A stretch of DNA of 64,000 nt from Scytolyngbya sp. HA4215-MV1 (GCA_019359045.1 JAHHIA010000002.1:304401-368400); one strand, 5' to 3'; shown: positions 44,618 to 54,957, counted from the first letter of the stretch. The notes: generated from the letters alone by a model not told the origin. Numbers and translations are program-made.

Positions 44618-44995
44618 TAAAGCTATCGGTTTGATATCGAATGAATTTGGGCGAGTTTTTCCATGAAATCGACGTTCTTGAGAGATCGATCGTCACCTTG
44701 ATCCAAGCTATGATCATGACTTTGTCCCAGTGCAATTCTTAAGAAAACCTAAATGGCGCTCACTCAGAAAATCTGATGTATACTGTGTGTTCAACTTGGC
44801 AAAATGAAGCAGGGTGCTCACAACCTGGACTCCAAGGACGGGTCGCTAGGTTATATGAGAAAGTTCTGCCTTGTGTTCTCTTAGGTGGGCTGGCGCTTTC
44901 CAATCACTTGTGCGGGGATTAAGGTTTATTTTTACTGTTCCTCGTTCTTAAGCTTGTTTTTTCGATGTAATCCTGAATGTGATGGAGCCTGAACA

Positions 44996-45583
44996 GTGAA
45001 CAATATTTTCACGAAACTACGGGATTTTGTGGGCTTAAATGAGCCGGTAGATTACGAATACGAATACGACGAAATGGATGGAGAAGAATATCAAAATCTC
45101 TATCAAGAAGAACACACTCAGCCAGCACCAGAAGAAGATAGCCGTAACCGTCGTCGTCTGAGAGACCGCGCAGTTGTTGGAGCAACTCAAACAGGAGCAA
45201 GTTCAATGATGAGTAATGTAATTGGGATGCCTGGTGCTGTAAATGGCATGTCGGAAGTGGTTGTGATGGAGCCTCGTTCTTTTGAAGAAATGCCTCAAGC
45301 GATTCAGGCGCTTCGTGAACGTAAGTCAGTGGTTCTTAACCTGACCATCATGGATCCCGATCAAGCTCAGCGCGCGGTTGATTTTGTCGCAGGTGGTACT
45401 TATGCGATCGATGGTCATCAAGAACGAATCGGCGAAAGTATTTTCTTGTTTACACCCAGTTGTGTTCAAGTCAGCACCAATCCTAATTTGACGGCCGAGC
45501 AACCCCAACCCCAAGTTCGAGTTTCTCGCCCAGCCGCACCAACCCCAGCTTGGGCAACCGAGCAAATCCGGATGGCGCAATAA
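44996..45583 (+). CDS. sepF: Cell division protein SepF
   Basis: A 195-residue protein with a GTG start. The N-terminal amphipathic membrane-binding segment is [13 protein letters not shown]; an acidic Tyr/Glu/Asp-rich linker follows (residues 17-60). The SepF domain spans about 85-165: [39 protein letters not shown] and [18 protein letters not shown]. SepF anchors FtsZ to the membrane and bundles filaments. A long 5' region (44618-44995) precedes it. It is followed by proC, as in many cyanobacteria and Gram-positive bacteria. Confidence 0.95.
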   Translation: MNNIFTKLRDFVGLNEPVDYEYEYDEMDGEEYQNLYQEEHTQPAPEEDSRNRRRLRDRAVVGATQTGASSMMSNVIGMPGAVNGMSEVVVMEPRSFEEMPQAIQALRERKSVVLNLTIMDPDQAQRAVDFVAGGTYAIDGHQERIGESIFLFTPSCVQVSTNPNLTAEQPQPQVRVSRPAAPTPAWATEQIRMAQ

Positions 45584-45756
45584 CTCCCTTTTATTGTTAG
45601 GGTGTAACGATCGAGAAGCCGTCAGTATTGCAAAAGCTTTGAAAGCAGCAGTGAGCTGTCGGCAAAATCTATTCGAAAGCCGTTCAGTCTGTTCTCAAAA
45701 AGCATAAAAGCAAGCCACAATGGCGATTGCTACTGTCAACCTGCGAGGAGGCAAGC

Positions 45757-46572
45757 GTGTTGCCTGCAAAGTTTGGCATGATTGGAGGCGGGATCATGGG
45801 GGAAGCCCTCATATCCCGCCTCATTGCTCAGGAAATTTACTTGCCGCAAACTATTTTAGTCAGTGAACCACAGTCCCAACGACGGGGGATGCTGGCACAA
45901 CAATATGGCGTGCAAGTTACAGATGAGAATCATTTGGCAGCAGAGGCTGCTGAGGTTTTGATGTTGGCAATTAAACCGCAGGTCTTTGGGACCGTTGCTG
46001 CGGAATTGTCAAAGTCTGCCATCCAGGGAACTGCAAAGCCTCTGGTGATTTCAATTTTGGCGGGTACGTCAATTTCTACGCTAGAAAAGGCATTTCCTGA
46101 TCAGCCGGTAATTCGGGCGATGCCGAATACTCCAGCAACGGTGGGGGCTGGGATGACTGCGATCTCGCCTGGACAGGCAGTACAGCCTACGCATTTGGAA
46201 TTGGCTCAACGCATCTTTCAAGCAGTGGGTGAGGTTGTTGAAATTCCAGAATCGTTGATGGATGCAGTAACCGGGTTGTCGGGTTCGGGGCCGGGCTATG
46301 TAGCGATCGCGATCGAAGCCCTGACCGATGGTGGGGTGGCTGTGGGGTTACCCAGAGCGATCGCTGCCAAGTTAGCACTCCAAACGGTTTGGGGAACTGC
46401 CCAACTATTGCGCGAATCGGATCTCCATCCTGCCCAACTCAAAGATCGGGTCACCAGCCCCGGTGGGACGACGATCGCGGGTATTGCCCAACTAGAACAA
46501 GCAGGCTTTCGCTCTGCCTTAATCGAAGCAGTGCAAGCTGCCTATCGCCGATCCCAGGAATTAGGTCAATGA
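45757..46572 (+). CDS. proC: Pyrroline-5-carboxylate reductase
   Basis: About 271 residues from the GTG at 45757 (or TTG at 45760), both after a strong AGGAGG at 45746-45751; a TTG at 45727 is a poorer start. The NADPH site is FGMIGGGIMGEALISRLI, followed by VLMLAIKPQVF, VIRAMPNTPATVGAGMTAI and the family signature region SGSGPGYVAIAIEALTDGGV. VTSPGGTTIAGIAQLE completes the active site. It makes proline from pyrroline-5-carboxylate. Confidence 0.95.
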   Translation: MLPAKFGMIGGGIMGEALISRLIAQEIYLPQTILVSEPQSQRRGMLAQQYGVQVTDENHLAAEAAEVLMLAIKPQVFGTVAAELSKSAIQGTAKPLVISILAGTSISTLEKAFPDQPVIRAMPNTPATVGAGMTAISPGQAVQPTHLELAQRIFQAVGEVVEIPESLMDAVTGLSGSGPGYVAIAIEALTDGGVAVGLPRAIAAKLALQTVWGTAQLLRESDLHPAQLKDRVTSPGGTTIAGIAQLEQAGFRSALIEAVQAAYRRSQELGQ

Positions 46573-46662
46573 GCGTTTGCATCTAGCGCACTTCGCCAAT
46601 ATAAGGTTTATAGTTAGATTTTCAAATTTTTAGATGCTTCACCTATCGGTTAGCAAAGAGCC

Positions 46663-46959
46663 ATGGATCTCCTTCAAATTGGAGTGCGGTTAATCGTTGC
46701 CATTGCCTGTGCCGGGATTGCCAACGTCTTTATTCCTCGACAGATTCCCGGTAAGTTTGTGGGACTCATCATTATTGGCTTATTGGGGGTTGCATTGGGT
46801 GAGTGGGGGTTTCACTTACTCAAAAAACAATATGGAATTGATTATGGGTTGCTGCGCTGGCAGTTTCAAAGTGTGCCCATCATTCCTTCCGTGATCGGCT
46901 CTGCTGTGATTATTTTTATCGTAACGACTTTCCTCAAATGGACAGGGTACGATCGCTAA
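46663..46959 (+). CDS. GlsB/YeaQ/YmgE-like small membrane protein
   Basis: A 98-residue membrane protein with three hydrophobic helices. The pattern IPGKFVGLIIIGLLGVALG resembles the transglycosylase-associated GlsB/YeaQ/YmgE family, whose function is unsettled despite the name. The middle loop (HLLKKQYGIDYG) is longer than usual. It lies 90 bp after proC and about 120 bp before the MBOAT gene on the same strand. Confidence 0.7.
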   Translation: MDLLQIGVRLIVAIACAGIANVFIPRQIPGKFVGLIIIGLLGVALGEWGFHLLKKQYGIDYGLLRWQFQSVPIIPSVIGSAVIIFIVTTFLKWTGYDR

Positions 46960-47076
46960 ATTGCCGTATTTACAGAGTGAAATAAGATTTTCTACGCCAT
47001 CTATAGCGTTTGAGCATATCATGTGGACTTTAGACGGTCAGTTGATCCGGATGCCCCAAGTCCCCCCTTTCAACTC

Positions 47077-48567
47077 ATGACTTTTCTCTCCATCACTTAC
47101 GCCTTATTTTTGCTCAGCGTCGTGGGCATTTATTGGTCGGTACAACAACAGTGGGTTCGGATGTGGACCTTGTTGTTTGCTAGCATCCTGTTCTATGCCT
47201 CGCTTCAAGTTCAATACATTCCATTGATCTTGGCAGGTGTATGGGTCAATTACCGCCTAGGGCTAGAGTTGGGTGCCCCTCCCGATTGGCGCATCGAAGA
47301 TTGGCAGTTTGCCCAGCAGGATTGGAACCGGCGTCGCATTGGGTTGCTGTGGCTGGGCATTAGTCTCAATGTGTTGCTCTTGTTGGGATTCAAGTATGTT
47401 CCCTTCTTTCTGGGATCGATCGGGAGCCTCTTGCATTGGTCGATCGCCCAAACTGGTGCAGACTGGTCTGCTGCACATCTGATTGCCCCGCTGGGAATTA
47501 GTTTTTTTTGCTTTGAATGTATTGCTTATCTGGTAGATGTCTATCGCGGTGCCCCAGCAACTCAGCAATTTCTGAAGTTTGCCGCTTACAAACTCTTTTT
47601 TCCAAAGCTCATCTCAGGTCCGATTACTCGCTTCCATACCATGGCGGTACAGTTGCAAGCGCAACCCTTACCAGTCCCTGCCCAAATTGCTGAGGGATTA
47701 TGGCTAATTGCCTGTGGAGCTGTTAAAAAAGGACTGCTGGCAGACAACTTAGGGCGGTTAGTCAACCTGAGCTTCGATAATCTGGAGCGGGCAGGTAGCG
47801 GCGATTTGTGGTTAGCAACTTTTGCCTACGGACTGCAACTTTATCTCGACTTTAGTGGTTATGTTGATATAGCTCGCGGCAGTGCTGTCTTATTAGGGTT
47901 TGATCTGCCCCAAAACTTTGATTTTCCTTATTTCTCTACCAGCATTGCCGACTTCTGGCGACGCTGGCACATGACGTTGGGGGATTGGTTGCGAAACTAT
48001 CTGTATTTCCCTCTGGGGGGGTCGCGCCAGGGGTTAGGACGTACCTGCCTTAACCTGCTGATTGTCATGGTGATTGCTGGAATTTGGCATGGTGCTGCCT
48101 GGGGCTTTATTGTGTGGGGTGCATTGCATGGGGGTGCCCTGGTGGTTCATCGCTTAACTGAAACTGCGTCCAATCGCTTCCCCTCTTTAAAGAGTTGGTG
48201 GCAAAGTTTGCCGGGTATTGTGACTGCCTGGTTAATGACCCAACTGATGGTGTTTACTGCCTGGATTTTCTTCCGCTTACCCGAATTAAAAGATTCGTTT
48301 AGAGTGGTTCAGCACTTATTTGGATATCCTGCCGATGCCCAGTTTGCCCACAAGGTCTATCAGGAAGCGATCGGGTTCGATTTTGCCCAACTGGTCACCC
48401 TACTTCTCAGTTTGGTTATGCTCATGGGGCTGAATTACTTTATCAACCGAGGGCTGAAACTACAACTCAACTGGGTGCTAAAATTGGCGCTTGTGCCCAT
48501 TTGCTTACTGGGAGTTTGGTTGCTGGCGCCTGACGGTGGACTTTCTTATATCTACTTCGATTTTTAA
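47077..48567 (+). CDS. MBOAT-family O-acyltransferase (AlgI-like)
   Basis: About 496 residues from the ATG at 47077; a GTG at 47023 extends the frame but its added residues look non-coding. There are ten or more hydrophobic segments. MBOAT signatures are LGISFFCFECIAYLVDVYRG, FPKLISGPITRF, LYLDFSGYVDIARGSA and the catalytic histidine in GIWHGAAWGFIVWGALHGG. AlgI-type members transfer acyl (often acetyl) groups to exported polysaccharides. The partner acetyl-esterase-like protein is not next to it. Confidence 0.9.
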   Translation: MTFLSITYALFLLSVVGIYWSVQQQWVRMWTLLFASILFYASLQVQYIPLILAGVWVNYRLGLELGAPPDWRIEDWQFAQQDWNRRRIGLLWLGISLNVLLLLGFKYVPFFLGSIGSLLHWSIAQTGADWSAAHLIAPLGISFFCFECIAYLVDVYRGAPATQQFLKFAAYKLFFPKLISGPITRFHTMAVQLQAQPLPVPAQIAEGLWLIACGAVKKGLLADNLGRLVNLSFDNLERAGSGDLWLATFAYGLQLYLDFSGYVDIARGSAVLLGFDLPQNFDFPYFSTSIADFWRRWHMTLGDWLRNYLYFPLGGSRQGLGRTCLNLLIVMVIAGIWHGAAWGFIVWGALHGGALVVHRLTETASNRFPSLKSWWQSLPGIVTAWLMTQLMVFTAWIFFRLPELKDSFRVVQHLFGYPADAQFAHKVYQEAIGFDFAQLVTLLLSLVMLMGLNYFINRGLKLQLNWVLKLALVPICLLGVWLLAPDGGLSYIYFDF

Positions 48568-48578
48568 GTGACTGAGTA

Positions 48579-49295
48579 ATGAATCAGATCTTTCGAAAAA
48601 CGATTCTTTTGAGTTTTGCCGCCCTTCTAAGTGGCTTGGGCGGATTTTTGACCGCTTGTTCGATCTCTGATCCACAAACTAGATCGACCTCCCCAGACCC
48701 ATCGATTAGCTCCTCTGCAACGATTGCCAAGGCACCCGAACAGGTAGCTTCAGACAAAATGCCCCATGCTGGCATGTCCCACGCAACAGCGATGGCTTTA
48801 GGTCCTGCCGACGCTAACTATGATTTGCGTTTTGTGGATGCAATGATACCTCACCACCAGGGAGCCGTACTCATGGCAAAGGAGGTTTTACAAAAATCAA
48901 AACGTCCAGAACTTAAAAAACTGGCACAGGCAATCATTACCGCTCAGAACCAAGAAATTGCTCAAATGACGCAATGGCGAAAGGCCTGGTATCCTAAAGT
49001 CGCTGCTGCACCGGTTGCATGGCACACTCAGCACAATCAAATGATGCCAATGTCACAGACACAGAGCCACGCCATGATGATGACTATGAATCTAGGGCAA
49101 GCAGATGCTCAGTTCGATTTGCGATTTATCAACGCCATGATTCCTCATCATGAAGGGGCGATCGTGATGGCGAGGGATGCTTTAGGCAAATCAAAGCGCT
49201 CAGAAATTCAAAAGCTGGCTCAAGCAATCATCACATCCCAACAGACAGAAATCGATCAGATGAAGGCATGGCGTGCCGCTTGGTATCAACAGTAG
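48579..49295 (+). CDS. Lipoprotein with two tandem DUF305 domains
   Basis: A 238-residue exported protein. The lipobox FLTACS near residue 27 predicts lipid anchoring. Two DUF305 (ferritin-like, His-rich) repeats follow, each with YDLRFVDAMIPHHQGAVLMA or FDLRFINAMIPHHEGAIVMA and ending in QMTQWRKAWY or QMKAWRAAWY. A Met/His-rich linker (HNQMMPMSQTQSHAMMM) joins them. DUF305 proteins are often found with copper handling, and Met/His richness fits that, but binding is inferred. The start is 11 bp after the MBOAT stop, so cotranscription is likely. Confidence 0.88.
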   Translation: MNQIFRKTILLSFAALLSGLGGFLTACSISDPQTRSTSPDPSISSSATIAKAPEQVASDKMPHAGMSHATAMALGPADANYDLRFVDAMIPHHQGAVLMAKEVLQKSKRPELKKLAQAIITAQNQEIAQMTQWRKAWYPKVAAAPVAWHTQHNQMMPMSQTQSHAMMMTMNLGQADAQFDLRFINAMIPHHEGAIVMARDALGKSKRSEIQKLAQAIITSQQTEIDQMKAWRAAWYQQ

Positions 49296-49819
49296 CAAGG
49301 GCAAAACACAGATTTTTTTAAAAACGCATAATTCTGGAAGCTTCCTTAAGCTCTTGAGATTTATTTTGTAAAGTTTTTTGAAACTTCATCTTTCTTGATT
49401 TTTGCTGGTTGTCTTTGTTTGAAAGCGTTTGGACAATAGAACGAGCAATGAGCAGAAATGTACATACACAAAACTCAATCAAGTTTTGCATCTAAAAACT
49501 TCACGTTTTTCTGCTAATAGAGGCCAAATGAGCCGAAACTGGCAGACCGTTTGAACTTTGCTTAAAACTCTCTAACCCTTTGAAATAAAGGGCTTGAATC
49601 ATCATTTTTCAGAATTTTCACCTTGACTTCATTCCGGTTAAATTGACGTGCTCCAAGACCCAATTTCTAGCCAGCATTGATACGTCAAGGTTTGCAAAAA
49701 TTAACAAAGTATGACTAGAAAAAACAAAAACGAATGTAAATAATATGAGAGCAGGTAAGGAATCCTTATCTTGACTTCATTCATTTCATTTTTGTCGTTC
49801 TAAATCATTCATCAAAATC
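49296..49819 (+). promoter_or_regulatory. Upstream region of psbA
   Basis: This 524 bp AT-rich gap precedes psbA. TTGACTTCATTC occurs twice (about 49623 and 49772). GTAAATAATATGAG near 49737 contains a possible -10 element and, on the other strand, a TTTACATT half-site of the kind bound by RpaB in high-light genes. I cannot fix the transcription start from sequence. Confidence 0.35.
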
Positions 49820-50902
49820 ATGACAACAACCATTCAAAGACGCGAAAGCGGCAGCGCATGGGATCGGTTTTGTGATTGGATCACCAGCACAGACAACCGT
49901 CTCTATGTGGGTTGGTTTGGTGTGCTAATGGTTCCGACCTTGCTAACCGCAACCATTTGCTTCATCATTGCCTTTATTGCCGCTCCTCCTGTGGACATTG
50001 ACGGGATTCGGGAACCGGTTGCAGGTTCCTTGATCTATGGCAACAACATTATGTCTGGTGCTGTAGTCCCCTCGTCCAACGCGATTGGTTTGCACTTTTA
50101 CCCCATTTGGGAAGCCGCTTCTCTCGATGAGTGGCTGTACAACGGCGGTCCCTACCAGCTAATTGTGCTTCACTTCTTTATCGGTATCTGCTGCTGGATG
50201 GGTCGTCAGTGGGAACTATCCTACCGTTTGGGGATGCGCCCCTGGATTTGCGTTGCATACAGTGCACCTGTTGCAGCAGCAACCTCCGTGTTCATCATCT
50301 ACCCGATCGGACAAGGTTCTTTCTCTGATGGCATGCCCCTGGGTATCAGCGGCACCTTCAACTTCATGTTTGTGTTCCAGGCGGAGCATAACATTCTGAT
50401 GCACCCGTTCCACATGTTGGGTGTCGCCGGCGTGTTTGGCGGTAGCTTGTTCAGCGCTATGCATGGTTCTTTGGTGACTTCCTCCCTAGTGCGTGAAACC
50501 ACCGAAGTCGAATCGCAGAACTACGGTTACAAGTTTGGACAAGAAGAAGAAACCTACAACATCGTTGCAGCCCATGGCTACTTCGGTCGGTTGATCTTCC
50601 AATATGCCAGTTTCAATAACTCTCGTGCCCTGCACTTCTTCTTGGGTGCCTGGCCCGTGGTGGGAATTTGGCTTACCGCACTGGGCATCAGCACCATGGC
50701 GTTTAACCTGAATGGGTTTAACTTTAACCAGTCGATTTTGGATTCTCAAGGTCGTGTGATTAATACCTGGGCTGACGTGCTAAACCGTGCTAACTTGGGC
50801 TTTGAAGTCATGCACGAGCGCAATGCTCATAATTTCCCCTTGGATCTGGCTGCTGGCGAAGCAACTCCTGTAGCAATGGTTGCTCCTTCTATCCACAGCT
50901 AA
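49820..50902 (+). CDS. psbA: Photosystem II reaction centre protein D1
   Basis: A 360-residue D1 protein, full length. Five membrane helices and the known ligands are present: [32 protein letters not shown] (Glu189, His190, His198), [12 protein letters not shown] (His215), and C-terminal [17 protein letters not shown], cut after Ala344 by CtpA. Residue 130 is Gln (MGRQWELS), the form found in low-light D1:1 types, whereas high-light D1 often has Glu130. The cluster ligands His332, Glu333 and Asp342 lie in [16 protein letters not shown] strong terminator follows. Confidence 0.98.
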   Translation: MTTTIQRRESGSAWDRFCDWITSTDNRLYVGWFGVLMVPTLLTATICFIIAFIAAPPVDIDGIREPVAGSLIYGNNIMSGAVVPSSNAIGLHFYPIWEAASLDEWLYNGGPYQLIVLHFFIGICCWMGRQWELSYRLGMRPWICVAYSAPVAAATSVFIIYPIGQGSFSDGMPLGISGTFNFMFVFQAEHNILMHPFHMLGVAGVFGGSLFSAMHGSLVTSSLVRETTEVESQNYGYKFGQEEETYNIVAAHGYFGRLIFQYASFNNSRALHFFLGAWPVVGIWLTALGISTMAFNLNGFNFNQSILDSQGRVINTWADVLNRANLGFEVMHERNAHNFPLDLAAGEATPVAMVAPSIHS

Positions 50903-50910
50903 TCGAATTA

Positions 50911-50956
50911 CATCACAAAAAAGCGCCCTCCAATGGGGGGTGCTTTTTTTGTGATG
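50911..50956 (+). terminator. Terminator after psbA
   Basis: CATCACAAAAAAGC.CCC and GGG.GCTTTTTTTGTGATG form a long stem around CCAATGG starting 8 bp after the psbA stop. The T-run is part of the stem, as in many psbA genes. Confidence 0.9.
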
Positions 50957-50973
50957 ATGATGGACTCAAACAC

Positions 50974-51999
50974 ATGCTGAATTTCTATCAACAATTGGCT
51001 GAAGCCCTTCAGCATGGAGCGATCGTCCTGGCGACGATCGCTCAAGTCAAAGGCTCTGTGCCGCGCGAAGTCGGGGCACAGATGGCAATCTGTCCTGATG
51101 GCAAAATAATTGGCACGATCGGCGGTGGAGCAGGCGAAGCCAAAGTGATTCAAGCCGCACAGCAGGTTTTGCAAACGGGGCAGAAGCAATTGATTGAGAT
51201 TGACCTGACTGGTGCCCCCCAACGCGCAACCGAAGGGGTTTGTGGCGGCATGATGCAGGTCTGGCTAGAGCGCTGGCAAGGTGATGAAGCGCGAACACGG
51301 GTAACTCGCATTCAGACAATGCTGGAGTCTGGCCAGTCTGGAATGCTCATTACCCCATTGGACTCAACCCGATTGCCCGATCTGGAACTTGGGCATTCTC
51401 CGCTCATTTCTGCAAAACCTATTGCATCTCTTATCCATTCTTCATCCTTCTCGACACCAATCCTGGCTCCTCCCACTTTGCTGATTGTTGGGGCGGGGCA
51501 TTGTGCTGTGCCCCTGGCACAGATTGCCCACCTGGCAGGATTTCGCGTAGTGGTGCAAGACGATCGCCCAGAATTTGCCACAACGGCGCGATTTCCGCAG
51601 GCAGTGCAGGTTCTGGCACAGCCGATCGCAGCAGCGGTTTCTGCCTTGACCCACATTTCTCAACTTTATGCAGCACTGGTAACCCGTGGATATTTGCATG
51701 ACGTTGCTGCCCTGCAGGTGTTGCGGCAACGTCCACTCCACTACATCGGCATGATTGGCAGTGAAAAACGAGTCAAAACTGTTTTACAGGCATTACAGCA
51801 GTCAGAGCGCGCAGCATCGCTGAACCCCACCACCAATCTGCCAACTTTGCCCCGAATCCATGCCCCGATCGGGTTAGATATTGGGGCACTTACACCTGAA
51901 GAAATTGCGGTCAGTATCTGCGCTGAATTGATCAAAGTACGACGCGGCGGGACGGGACAATCGATGAGTTCCTGTGATCGAGTGAAATTAAGGGATTGA
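50974..51999 (+). CDS. XdhC/CoxI family protein (molybdenum cofactor insertion)
   Basis: A 341-residue protein with the XdhC pattern: an N-terminal domain (AIVLATIAQVKGSVPREVGA, IGTIGGGAGEAKVI, GGMMQVWLE) and a C-terminal Rossmann domain (LLIVGAGHCAVPLAQIAHL, YIGMIGSEKRVKTVLQAL, HAPIGLDIGALTPEEIAVSI). XdhC proteins carry sulfurated molybdenum cofactor to xanthine dehydrogenase-type enzymes. No such enzyme is encoded here, but the allantoinase gene near 12 kb would act in the same purine pathway. It is separated from psbA by a terminator, so it has its own promoter. Confidence 0.88.
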   Translation: MLNFYQQLAEALQHGAIVLATIAQVKGSVPREVGAQMAICPDGKIIGTIGGGAGEAKVIQAAQQVLQTGQKQLIEIDLTGAPQRATEGVCGGMMQVWLERWQGDEARTRVTRIQTMLESGQSGMLITPLDSTRLPDLELGHSPLISAKPIASLIHSSSFSTPILAPPTLLIVGAGHCAVPLAQIAHLAGFRVVVQDDRPEFATTARFPQAVQVLAQPIAAAVSALTHISQLYAALVTRGYLHDVAALQVLRQRPLHYIGMIGSEKRVKTVLQALQQSERAASLNPTTNLPTLPRIHAPIGLDIGALTPEEIAVSICAELIKVRRGGTGQSMSSCDRVKLRD

Positions 52000-52096
52000 A
52001 TCAGTCCCCCAAACGTTTTGTAATTCTGGCTCCCAACTCTTGAATTCTTAAATCCGAATGAACCGTGCAGATGCAAAAAGCGTGATAAAACTGTGC

Positions 52097-52477
52097 CTAC
52101 TCCATTGCCCAACCTAAAGCTTCACGAATCTGCTCTGCCAATAGCAAAGGGCGAAAGGGTTTAGGGATGATGGCAGCAACTTCTAAATCCGCGAAACTGG
52201 CCTGGTCGGACTGTTGCACCTTCGCTGTAACCAAAATGACTGGAATTGTTTGAGTGGCAGCATTTTGGCGGAGCTTTTGCAGGGTCGATCTCCCGTCCAT
52301 ATCCGGCATCATCATGTCGAGCAAAATCGCATCGGGTTGCTTTTCAGCAGCTACGCTCAGCGCTTCCTGCCCAGAACTGGCAGTCATTACAGTCCAGCCT
52401 GCGCCCATTTCCAACCCCAATTGGGCGATCGCGCGCACGTCTTCTTCATCATCCACGATGAGAATGCATTTGCTCAT
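52097..52477 (-). CDS. Stand-alone receiver domain response regulator
   Basis: A 126-residue protein consisting of one receiver domain: ILIVDDEEDVRAIA, phospho-Asp in AILLDMMMPDMDG, VILVTAK and the conserved lysine in IIPKPFRP. It has no output domain. Its ATG overlaps the stop of the upstream kinase (ATGA, 4 bp), showing tight coupling, so it is the likely phosphate acceptor or relay of that kinase. Confidence 0.93.
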   Translation of the reverse strand: MSKCILIVDDEEDVRAIAQLGLEMGAGWTVMTASSGQEALSVAAEKQPDAILLDMMMPDMDGRSTLQKLRQNAATQTIPVILVTAKVQQSDQASFADLEVAAIIPKPFRPLLLAEQIREALGWAME

Positions 52478-54063
52478 AAGTTAGATGAGGGTTCTTGATG
52501 AAGTGGTAACAAAATGTAGAAGGTGCTGCCTTCGCCAAGTGTGCTTTCTACCCAAATTTTCCCATGATGCTGTTCCACGATATTGCGACAGATGGAAAGT
52601 CCTAACCCTGTTCCCCCCTTTTTACGAGAATCGGACGCATCGACTTGTTGAAACCGATCGAAGATCAGTTTCAATTTGTCCGCAGGTACGCCTCTGCCTT
52701 GATCTTTCACGGCGATTCGCAGTGCTGGGGAACCAGGGTTGAGCACCGACGATCGCACCGCCCATTCCGCCTCAGAATTTAACTGCATCGATGTTGCTTG
52801 AACTGGGGTCTCTACCCGTTCAGCAATTAACCAAACAGTCGATGCGGGCGGTGAAAACTTAATAGCATTGCTCAATAAGTTAGTTAAGGTTTGCAAAATG
52901 CGATCCGAGTCAGCCCACAGGTCGATCGACAGCGGTTGAACCACCAATTTCACCTGTGCTTGGTCTGCCATACTTTGCATGGCTTCTGTCGCCTGAGTCA
53001 ACAGTTCAGCTGTGTTGCAACGTGTTTTCTGCATCATAATCTTGCCTGATTTCATTCGCTCCAGGTCAAGAATGTCGTTAATCAAACGAATTAACCGTTC
53101 TGTATTGGAGACCGCAATTTTGAGAACCCGTTGCCCTTGATGAGTCAAACTCCCCAATTGTCCCGTTGCTAGCAAATCCAGTGATCCCATCAGCGAAGTT
53201 AGCGGAGTTCGTAATTCATGACTCACCAGCGAAATAAATTCGTTTTCTAAGCGTTTTCGCTCAGTAATGTCATTCACAATATTGAGTGCACAGCGTTCAC
53301 CTGCGAGATCAATCAATTCCACACACAACAAAACTGCTTTGATTTCTCCAGATTTACTGTGAAACTCACACTCTTGATTGTGTAAGATGCCAGTTTCTGA
53401 AAGACGCTGGATTGCCTGATCATAGACTTCTGGGGGAATGCCCAGTTTTAGCTCGGCTGCGGTATTTCCTAACACTTCTGCCAACGCATAGCCACTCATA
53501 CGTAAAAAGCTCGGATTAACTTCCAAAAATCGTCCGTCGGCAAGAGAGACGATCGAAATCGGGGTCGGGCTAGAACGAAACGCCTTGACAAACTTTTCTT
53601 CAGCTTGCTGGCGATCGCGGATCTCCTGCTGCATTTGCATATTTTGCAGTTGGAGTTGCTGTTGTAGTTTGCGAATTGTGAGGTGATTTTCAATCCGAGC
53701 CAGGACTTCTTCCAATTGAAATGGTTTCGTGATGTAGTCTACACCTCCCACAGCAAAGGCTTTCACCTTATCCAAGACATCTTCCAGAGCACTAATAAAA
53801 ATGACTGGAATCTGTCGGGTTCGATCGTTTGCCTTTAACTGTTGACAAACCTCATAACCATTCATTTGAGGCATGTTGATGTCCAGCAAGATCAAATCCG
53901 GAGGCGCTGTCTGCGCCCCCCGCAAGCCTGTTGTCCCCTTCGTCACACTCCGAACTTTGTACCCCTGCTCAGTTAACATGGCAGACAATAAATTGAGGTT
54001 ATCGGGGGTATCGTCAATCACCAAAATGTCTGCTTTAGGGAAACCGACTGATTGGCTGGACAT
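52474..54063 (-). CDS. REC-PAS-histidine kinase hybrid
   Basis: A 529-residue soluble kinase. A receiver domain comes first (ILVIDDTPDNLNLL, phospho-Asp in LILLDINMPQMNG, VDYITKPFQ), then a short coiled coil (residues about 130-160), a PAS domain (about 160-275) and a HisKA domain with SLVSHELRTPLTSL. The HATPase has NLLSNAIKFSPP, KDQGRGVP and GGTGLGLSICRNIVEQHHG. It is followed without a gap by a lone receiver gene. The input is probably another kinase's phosphate plus a PAS ligand. Confidence 0.92.
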   Translation of the reverse strand: MSSQSVGFPKADILVIDDTPDNLNLLSAMLTEQGYKVRSVTKGTTGLRGAQTAPPDLILLDINMPQMNGYEVCQQLKANDRTRQIPVIFISALEDVLDKVKAFAVGGVDYITKPFQLEEVLARIENHLTIRKLQQQLQLQNMQMQQEIRDRQQAEEKFVKAFRSSPTPISIVSLADGRFLEVNPSFLRMSGYALAEVLGNTAAELKLGIPPEVYDQAIQRLSETGILHNQECEFHSKSGEIKAVLLCVELIDLAGERCALNIVNDITERKRLENEFISLVSHELRTPLTSLMGSLDLLATGQLGSLTHQGQRVLKIAVSNTERLIRLINDILDLERMKSGKIMMQKTRCNTAELLTQATEAMQSMADQAQVKLVVQPLSIDLWADSDRILQTLTNLLSNAIKFSPPASTVWLIAERVETPVQATSMQLNSEAEWAVRSSVLNPGSPALRIAVKDQGRGVPADKLKLIFDRFQQVDASDSRKKGGTGLGLSICRNIVEQHHGKIWVESTLGEGSTFYILLPLHQEPSSNL

Positions 54064-54096
54064 GGTTATTCTAACGATCGCTATACTTGCGCGTGC

Positions 54097-54957
54097 TTAA
54101 ATTCTTCCAGTAAAGACTTTTTCGGCAGGTCCCGTCATGTAGAGACGATCGTCGGTTGCGCCCCACTCGATCTCCAGACAGCCTCCTGGTAACTCTATTG
54201 TGGCGCGTCGTTCGGAATGCCCGGTCAGTACAGCCGCCACCAGTGAGGCACAAGCTCCCGTGCCGCACGCCAGTGTGATCCCCGCTCCTCGCTCCCACAC
54301 CCGCATTTTGAGATAATCAGGCCTGACCACCTGGATAAACTCTGTATTAATCCGCTTGGGAAAGCTGGGATGATGTTCAAACTGAGGACCCAGCTTCTCT
54401 AAATCGATCGCGGCAACATCGTCTACAAACGTGATGCAATGAGGATTCCCCATACTCACACAGGTTAACTGCCAGGTTTGCCCAGCCACTTCGAGGGTAT
54501 GGTTGACTACCTGGCTACCGGGAACCGTCAGCGTTGTTGGTATTTCTTCTGCTAACAGGCGCGGCTTGCCCATATCTACTGTAATTTGACCCGTCTCCTC
54601 TAATTTGGGGGTAATTACCCCCGCCAGAGTATGAATGCGGTAAGCCCGAGGTTGAATTGCCTCTAGACTGGCTCCTTGATCGATCGCTTCCAGATCAGCC
54701 AGGAACCGAGTCATGCAGCGAATCCCGTTGCCACACATTTCTGGCTCCGAACCATCACTGTTAAAAATCCGCATGGTGTAGTCGGTGTCTGCCTGCCCTG
54801 GCAACGCAAAAATTACCCCATCTGCACCTATCCCAAAGTGACGATCGCACCATTGGATCGCCTGCTCTGGGGTCAGATAGGGATCAATCGAGGCACGATT
54901 GTCGATCAAAATAAAGTCGTTCCCTAAGCCATGATATTTAACAAATTCGAGACTCAT
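54097..54957 (-). CDS. dapF: Diaminopimelate epimerase
   Basis: A 286-residue enzyme converting LL- to meso-diaminopimelate for lysine and peptidoglycan synthesis. The start [17 protein letters not shown] is typical. The two catalytic cysteines are in [14 protein letters not shown] near residue 76 and in [17 protein letters not shown] near 231. [14 protein letters not shown] and AGITLACG complete the family pattern. It is divergent from hfq with about 190 bp between starts, a common arrangement in cyanobacteria. Confidence 0.97.
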   Translation of the reverse strand: MSLEFVKYHGLGNDFILIDNRASIDPYLTPEQAIQWCDRHFGIGADGVIFALPGQADTDYTMRIFNSDGSEPEMCGNGIRCMTRFLADLEAIDQGASLEAIQPRAYRIHTLAGVITPKLEETGQITVDMGKPRLLAEEIPTTLTVPGSQVVNHTLEVAGQTWQLTCVSMGNPHCITFVDDVAAIDLEKLGPQFEHHPSFPKRINTEFIQVVRPDYLKMRVWERGAGITLACGTGACASLVAAVLTGHSERRATIELPGGCLEIEWGATDDRLYMTGPAEKVFTGRI

